Source: SFTH01 sp051878085
Lineage (GTDB): Bacteria > Bacillota > Clostridia > Christensenellales > Aristaeellaceae
Direction of reading: 5' to 3'
Length of the DNA stretch: 23,512 nt
NCBI GenBank assembly: GCA_051878085.1
Contig: JBJEJN010000016.1
Coordinates: 1-23,512, forward strand
The position numbers were made by a program, and so were the translations under genes. Of this stretch, positions 21,257 to 23,512 are shown piece by piece; position 1 is the stretch's first letter, and every line of letters begins with the position of its first letter. Under the pieces are notes generated by a model, which was not told where the DNA came from, ran no database searches, and saw nothing but the letters and a program-made list of their open reading frames with translations.

Positions 21257-21805
21257 TCAACTCTGGGGTGTTGCGGTTGCACCGATGACCAGCACCGGCT
21301 CCGTCTCCTCCACCTCCGGCGCATAGCGCTCGTCGATCATCCGCTGGACGTCCGCGATGCAGGCGGCCATGTCGTCCCGGGCGAGGCCCGTGGCCCTGCC
21401 CTCGCGATAGGCGCTGGCGTATTCCGCAAAGGCCTCCTCGAAGGCCGCGGTCTGTTCCTCGCTGAGCACCGCGCTGGAGGCGCCGAAGCCGTCGATGAGG
21501 GCGGTGTTGAGCGCATCCACGGCGGCGTACTCCGCCTTCAGGCTGGGGATCAGCTTGTTGCGCACGTCCACCGAGGGATCGTCCACGCGGGCGAACAGCT
21601 CCGTCATGGCGATCATGCCCTGATAGGTCTGCTCCTGAATCTGAGATCGCGCATTTGAATACCGCTTCTGAATATTCGCGCGCATATAGATGCTTATGCA
21701 CAGGGCGACGGTCAGCGCGATCACCGCACCGAGCAGCACGTACTTGATCGGTATCCGGCGCAGTTTTTTCCACCATTCTGCCAGCTTCACCTTCATGGAA
21801 TTCAA
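21257..21805 (-). CDS. Small single-pass membrane protein, function unknown
   Basis: 182 residues if translation starts at TTG 21805, which is 7 nt from GGGGGG; ATG 21796 is the alternative and ATG 21838 lies upstream of the ribosome binding site. A basic N-terminus (KLAEWWKKLRRIPIK) leads into one membrane helix (YVLLGAVIALTVALCISIYM). The remaining ~125 residues outside are helical and acidic (QTAAFEEAFAEYASAYREG, DDMAACIADVQRMIDERYA), suggesting a helical bundle. The end is VLVIGATATPQS. I do not recognise a family; LemA-like helical bundles are a possible comparison, without evidence. It diverges from the aldo/keto reductase gene across an AT-rich region. Confidence 0.7.
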   Translation of the reverse strand: MNSMKVKLAEWWKKLRRIPIKYVLLGAVIALTVALCISIYMRANIQKRYSNARSQIQEQTYQGMIAMTELFARVDDPSVDVRNKLIPSLKAEYAAVDALNTALIDGFGASSAVLSEEQTAAFEEAFAEYASAYREGRATGLARDDMAACIADVQRMIDERYAPEVEETEPVLVIGATATPQS

Positions 21806-21836
21806 GCTGAAACCCCCCTCTTTGGTTGAATACATC

Positions 21837-21968
21837 ATTGTATATGCAGAATATTTGTTGTATATGCATCAGAATATACGACAATTTATGCGCAATTCCT
21901 GCATGAAACTTTTGAAATAAATGTATATATACATGGTATATTCGCCTGTATTTTCGCACAATTTATGC
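21837..21968. repeat. AT-rich intergenic region with paired direct repeats
   Basis: TTGTATATGCA occurs twice, exactly 20 bp apart (21838-21848 and 21858-21868), each followed by GAATAT. ACAATTTATGC also occurs twice (21881-21891 and 21958-21968). ATGTATATATACAT (21921-21934) is a perfect palindrome. The AT content stands out in this GC-rich DNA. Candidate regulator binding sites between divergent genes; the binder is unknown. Confidence 0.55.
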
Positions 21969-22027
21969 ATTGCGCGTTTTTTCGGGCGCAATCGACGCAC
22001 AATTTCGCCAAGATTCGACGGCGATCG

Positions 22028-22056
22028 TTGTATTTTCCCATTGGGCCTGCTATAAT
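22028..22056 (+). promoter_or_regulatory. Promoter of the aldo/keto reductase gene
   Basis: TTGTAT, 17-bp spacer, TATAAT with TG one base before it (extended -10), 30 bp upstream of the ATG. Confidence 0.8.
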
Positions 22057-22085
22057 GAAAGAAAAAATCCGAGGGGAGAATTGGC

Positions 22086-23039
22086 ATGCGTTACGCGGAA
22101 TTTTGTGGGCGGCAGACCGCCGTCATCGCGCTGGGAACGATGGATTTCGGCGGAAAGATCGAGGAGACGCGCGCCCGGGAGTTCATGGACGCCTACGTGG
22201 AGATCGGCGGCAACTTCATCGATACCGCCCGCATCTACGGCGACTTCGCCCGAAAGATTCAGGGCGGCAGCGAGCAGGTGATCGGCCGCTGGATGGAGGA
22301 CAGGCGCTGCCGGGACAAGATCGTGCTGGGCACGAAGGGCGGACATCCGGATCCTTCCGACATGCACAGCGGTCGCCTGAGCCGGGGCGAGATCCTGGAC
22401 GACATGCGCCGCAGCCTGGACAACCTGCGCACGGACTGCGTGGATATCTACTGGCTGCACCGCGACGATCCCACGCGCCCGTTGGAGGACATCCTGGAGA
22501 GCCTGACCGCGCTTGTGGAGCAGGGCATGACCCGCTATGTGGGCGTGTCCAACTGGCGCACGGAGCGCATCGTCGAGGCCAACGCTAGCGCCGCGCAGCA
22601 CGGCCTGGTGAAGCTCTGCGCCAACCAGCCCCAGTTCAGCCTGGCCCGGCAGGTGGTGGTCGAGGACGACACCCTCTGCCAGATGGACAGTCAGACCTAC
22701 GCCATGCACGTCAAGGAGAACCTGCCCTGCGTGTGCTTCTCCTCCCAGGCGAAGGGCTTTCTGTCGAAGCTTGCGCAGGGCGGCGAGGCGATCCTGCCCG
22801 ACAAGGCCCGCAGGCGCTATCTCTGCGAGGAGAACCTTGCTGTGTTCGAGCGCTGCCGCGCGCTGTCCGCGCATACTGGCCTCTCGGTCAACGCCATCGC
22901 CCTTGCCTGGCTCACCAGCCAGCCCTTCCCCACCTTCCCCATCGCCGGCGTGAGCAGAATGGAGCACATCGAGGCCCTGCGCGAGGCGGGCGACGCGATT
23001 CTGACCGCAGAGCAGCGCGACGGCCTGCGCAGGCTGTGA
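22086..23039 (+). CDS. Aldo/keto reductase
   Basis: 317-residue NADPH-dependent oxidoreductase with the (beta/alpha)8 barrel of the AKR superfamily. The catalytic tetrad is complete: Asp46 and Tyr51 in FIDTARIYG, Lys84 in LGTKGG and His125 in IYWLHRDDP. GVSNW (about 153-157) and the C-terminal cofactor segment PIAGVSRMEHIEAL are conserved. It resembles the YhdN/YdhF type that reduces aldehydes or sugar-derived ketones; the substrate cannot be told. ATG 22086 follows GAGGGGA. It is monocistronic, divergent from the small membrane protein, and followed by the phosphofructokinase promoter. Confidence 0.93.
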   Translation: MRYAEFCGRQTAVIALGTMDFGGKIEETRAREFMDAYVEIGGNFIDTARIYGDFARKIQGGSEQVIGRWMEDRRCRDKIVLGTKGGHPDPSDMHSGRLSRGEILDDMRRSLDNLRTDCVDIYWLHRDDPTRPLEDILESLTALVEQGMTRYVGVSNWRTERIVEANASAAQHGLVKLCANQPQFSLARQVVVEDDTLCQMDSQTYAMHVKENLPCVCFSSQAKGFLSKLAQGGEAILPDKARRRYLCEENLAVFERCRALSAHTGLSVNAIALAWLTSQPFPTFPIAGVSRMEHIEALREAGDAILTAEQRDGLRRL

Positions 23040-23061
23040 GCACAGAATTAACCCACTTGCG

Positions 23062-23090
23062 TTGACAAAGGTCGCGATTTGTGCTAGATT
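23062..23090 (+). promoter_or_regulatory. Promoter of the phosphofructokinase gene
   Basis: TTGACA, 17-bp spacer, TAGATT with TG one base before it. The leader of about 60 nt contains a small ATAGG/CCTAT hairpin. Confidence 0.85.
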
Positions 23091-23156
23091 TATCGTGTGT
23101 GTATAGGGTTTGTTTCCTATGCCAATCCAGCTGATTATTTGAAAGGAATGATACCA

Positions 23157-23512
23157 ATGAGCAAGCTCATCGGCGCAGCGGTCATCGGCCAGTCCGGCGG
23201 CCCCAGCTCTGTCATCAATGCCTCCGCCTACGGCGCGATCAAGACCGCCCTGGAGTGCGAAGAAATCACCAACGTCTACGGCATGTGCAACGGCATCGTC
23301 GGCCTGCTGAACGACAACCTCATCGACATGGGCAAGGAAGATCCGGACGAGCTGGCCCTGATGAAGTACACCCCCTCCTCCGCGCTGGGCTCCTGCCGCT
23401 ACAAGCTGGCCGACCCCGATGTGGACGAGACCGACTACATCAAGATCCTGGAGATGTTCAAGAAGTACAACATCCGCTACTTCTTCTACAACGGCGGCAA
23501 CGACTCCATGGA
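23157..23512 (+). CDS. 6-phosphofructokinase, diphosphate-dependent type (3' end cut by window)
   Basis: 118 codons are visible. The opening GAAVIGQSGGPSSVINAS is the nucleotide/diphosphate loop of phosphofructokinases in the form typical of clostridial PPi enzymes. At the end, FFYNGGNDSMD corresponds to the GGDGS motif of ATP enzymes. The Asp in place of the second Gly (GGND) is the residue that, in known PPi-dependent enzymes, blocks ATP and favours diphosphate. The enzyme makes fructose 1,6-bisphosphate in glycolysis, reversibly when PPi-dependent. ATG 23157 is chosen over an in-frame ATG at 23148 that overlaps the AAGGAATG ribosome binding site. A strong promoter of its own fits a central metabolic gene. 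Confidence 0.9.
   Translation, partial: MSKLIGAAVIGQSGGPSSVINASAYGAIKTALECEEITNVYGMCNGIVGLLNDNLIDMGKEDPDELALMKYTPSSALGSCRYKLADPDVDETDYIKILEMFKKYNIRYFFYNGGNDSM

Noticed and set aside
21216..21959. 247-codon minus-strand frame covering the small membrane protein
   Set aside because: Different frame; its second half is low-complexity Arg/Gly-rich, while the overlapping frame has a membrane helix, a ribosome binding site and balanced composition.
1..23512. tRNA, rRNA, prophage or CRISPR features
   Set aside because: Looked for on both strands by eye; no cloverleaf with a GGTTCGAATCC-like arm, no rRNA core sequence and no phage structural genes were seen.

Overview
The window is GC-rich, gene-dense DNA with AGGAGG-type ribosome binding sites and many sigma-A promoters carrying an extended -10 (TGn). 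It encodes SpoIIID, a LysM/GH25-like protein, a Cys-rich coat-like protein, YjdF (DUF2992), DegV and PheB/ACT proteins and a PPi-type phosphofructokinase. Together these point to an endospore-forming, high-GC member of the Clostridia, probably a gut-type lineage. A 100-N run at 19070-19169 shows that this is a draft or metagenomic scaffold.

Layout, left to right. (1) 1-3873, minus strand: a MarR repressor and a heterodimeric ABC exporter, with a palindromic operator at the start of transcription. (2) 3999-4556: a small secreted protein, ended by a terminator shared with the convergent minus-strand pair AraC regulator plus squalene-cyclase-fold protein (4621-6483). (3) 6566-10276: mtlD, M42 peptidase, GNAT acetyltransferase and membrane-anchored alpha/beta hydrolase in one tight operon. 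(4) 10273-11638: PheB-like ACT protein and DegV. (5) 11703-11768: two REP-like hairpins between convergent genes, then a MATE transporter on the minus strand. (6) 13236-13557: a compact cassette between the MATE gene and miaA that I read as a type I toxin-antitoxin locus. (7) miaA; then ROK kinase, metallophosphoesterase and MFS exporter. (8) 17654-18081: a gene-free stretch holding a MITE-like palindromic element, a third REP-like hairpin and a terminator. (9) yjdF behind a structured leader (candidate yjdF riboswitch). (10) 18662-21086: a sporulation group of LysM/GH25-like protein, spoIIID and Cys-rich protein. (11) A small membrane protein and an aldo/keto reductase diverging from an AT-rich, repeat-filled region. 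(12) The start of a PPi-type phosphofructokinase gene.

The most interesting part is 13236-13557. A 26-residue holin-like hydrophobic peptide is read on the minus strand from a good promoter. A convergent RNA of about 90 nt starts from a consensus promoter and ends in an intrinsic terminator that overlaps the toxin stop codon. The toxin ribosome binding site lies inside a stem-loop in its own leader. A near-perfect inverted repeat lets the toxin mRNA 5' leader pair with its 3' trailer, which resembles the fold-back control known from hok mRNA. Second in interest are the yjdF leader, which carries a perfect 9-nt anti-Shine-Dalgarno, and the sporulation group with its apparently catalytically dead GH25 domain. 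All calls come from reading the sequence; no searches or folding programs were run.
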